From assembly GCA_021299615.1 (NCBI GenBank), contig JAJTHC010000080.1:1-6461 (forward strand): a DNA stretch of 6,461 nucleotides. Direction: 5' to 3'. The DNA is from Vampirovibrionales bacterium (GTDB taxonomy: Bacteria; Cyanobacteriota; Vampirovibrionia; Vampirovibrionales; JAJTHC01). Below, one piece after another: positions 6,084 through 6,461 of the stretch; position 1 is the stretch's first letter; each line of letters opens with the position of its first letter. Position numbers and translations under genes: made by a program. The notes below the pieces were generated by a model. That model made no database searches, was not told the DNA's origin, and saw only the letters and a list, made by a program, of their open reading frames with translations.

Positions 6084-6210
6084 TGTCCCCCCTCCTAATT
6101 TTAGGAGGGGGTTAGGGGGCGGTTAAACTCACCAACGGAGTCTAAAGTTTAACCTCACCCTCGAACGTTTTACGACGTTCTCTTCCCTCTCCTGAAATTA
6201 GGAGAGGGAA
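6084..6210. repeat. Composite palindromic intergenic repeat, copy B
   Basis: Four inverted repeats follow each other. They are CCCCCTCCTAA/TTAGGAGGGGG (6088-6098/6101-6111), GGTTAAACT/AGTTTAACC (6121-6129/6146-6154), GAACGT/ACGTTC (6163-6168/6175-6180) and TTCCCTCTCCT/AGGAGAGGGAA (6183-6193/6200-6210). The outer two resemble each other (CCTCCTAATTTTAGGAGG and CTCCTGAAATTAGGAG), so the whole may be a paired, inverted unit of REP/BIME or MITE type. Its first 26 bases match copy A at 1467-1492 with one difference. It lies between the 494-aa gene and the insertion sequence, a typical place for such elements, and no coding sequence is visible. Confidence 0.7.
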
Positions 6211-6319
6211 CAGGAAGATTCTTTAAAATACTATAGTGCGAGACGATTCGTTTGAAAGCCATTGTAACTAAATATTACAGAAAGGTCATTTACATAAATG
6301 AAGGTACAGAGAAAGTCGG

Positions 6320-6348
6320 TTGTTTTTCGTAAAATAAGAGCATAACAT
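6320..6348 (+). promoter_or_regulatory. Possible transposase promoter
   Basis: TTGTTT (6320-6325) and TAACAT (6343-6348) are separated by 17 bases and lie just upstream of the transposase start at 6367. The match to a sigma-70 promoter is moderate (three and four of six). The start codon has only a weak upstream GACGACG, so expression is probably low, as is usual for transposases. Confidence 0.35.
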
Positions 6349-6366
6349 TGTTTTGACGACGTTCTT

Positions 6367-6461
6367 ATGCACTTCGCCGACTACCTGCTCCAAGATGCCT
6401 GCCCCCAACACCGATTCCTTGAAGAAATGACCCAAAGTCTTCCCTGGCAACGCTTTGAAGA
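6367..6461 (+). CDS. Probable IS5-family transposase, N-terminal 31 codons (cut by window end)
   Basis: The visible protein reads MHFADYLLQDACPQHRFLEE, then MTQSLPWQRFE. The pattern FLxEMxxxxPWxxF is characteristic of the N-terminus of IS5-type DDE transposases, which begin with a short lead-in and then FL-E/D-M/L----PW--L/F before the DUF772 region. The catalytic DDE residues lie beyond the window, so activity cannot be judged. The AT-rich, repeat-laden flank fits a mobile element. The family call rests on one motif in a short fragment. Confidence 0.6.
   Translation, partial: MHFADYLLQDACPQHRFLEEMTQSLPWQRFE

Larger units (their letters stand above)
6240..6461 (+). mobile_element. Left part of a probable IS5-family insertion sequence (right part outside window)
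   Basis: The transposase start at 6367 implies that an insertion sequence begins somewhere in 6210-6320. GAGACGATTCG at 6240-6250 resembles the GAGnC-type ends of some IS5 elements and sits a plausible 127 bases before the start codon, but the matching right inverted repeat and target duplication are outside the window. The left boundary is therefore only a guess. Apart from the promoter-like sequence near 6320, bases 6211-6366 hold nothing else I can recognise. Confidence 0.35.

Overview
The window comes from a bacterial chromosome of moderate GC content. It holds one recognisable housekeeping enzyme (TrpE), a sugar-phosphate enzyme cut by the left edge, several proteins I cannot name, repeat-rich intergenic DNA and the start of an insertion sequence at the right edge. 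The sequence does not fix the lineage. The style of the unknown proteins faintly recalls non-photosynthetic relatives of Cyanobacteria (Vampirovibrio/Melainabacteria), but this is an impression, not a result.

Layout: (1) 1-1386, minus strand: a small polytopic membrane protein (841-1386) whose end overlaps by 14 bases the start of a stand-alone SIS-domain phosphosugar isomerase/deaminase (854 down past base 1). The overlap suggests translational coupling. (2) 1387-1856: no gene, but GC-rich palindromic repeats, including a perfect 24-bp inverted repeat. (3) 1857-3317, minus strand: complete trpE (anthranilate synthase component I) with no trpG, trpD or trpC beside it. (4) 3318-3461: an AT-rich divergent intergenic region with a likely trpE promoter and a palindrome. 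(5) 3462-4278, plus strand: an unknown protein whose N-terminal and main parts lie in different frames. The two frames meet at an AAGTC pentanucleotide tract of 3.6 copies, and one extra copy would join them into a 273-residue protein. An intrinsic terminator follows. (6) 4334-4551: a gene-free stretch between convergent genes with a run of adjacent hairpins ending in a perfect 16-bp stem. (7) 4541-6025, minus strand: a 494-residue unknown protein with a hydrophobic, glycine-rich segment near its N-terminus. (8) 6026-6366: a second copy of the palindromic repeat family seen at 1467, then a probable IS left flank. (9) 6367-6461, plus strand: first 31 codons of a probable IS5-family transposase, cut by the window edge.

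Only trpE, the SIS protein and, less firmly, the transposase can be given functions. The most interesting local signal is the pentanucleotide tract at the frame break, which fits either a phase-variable gene switched off or a gene recently broken by repeat contraction. The hairpin run at 4406-4551 is the best candidate for an undescribed structured RNA or a decayed mobile-element end.
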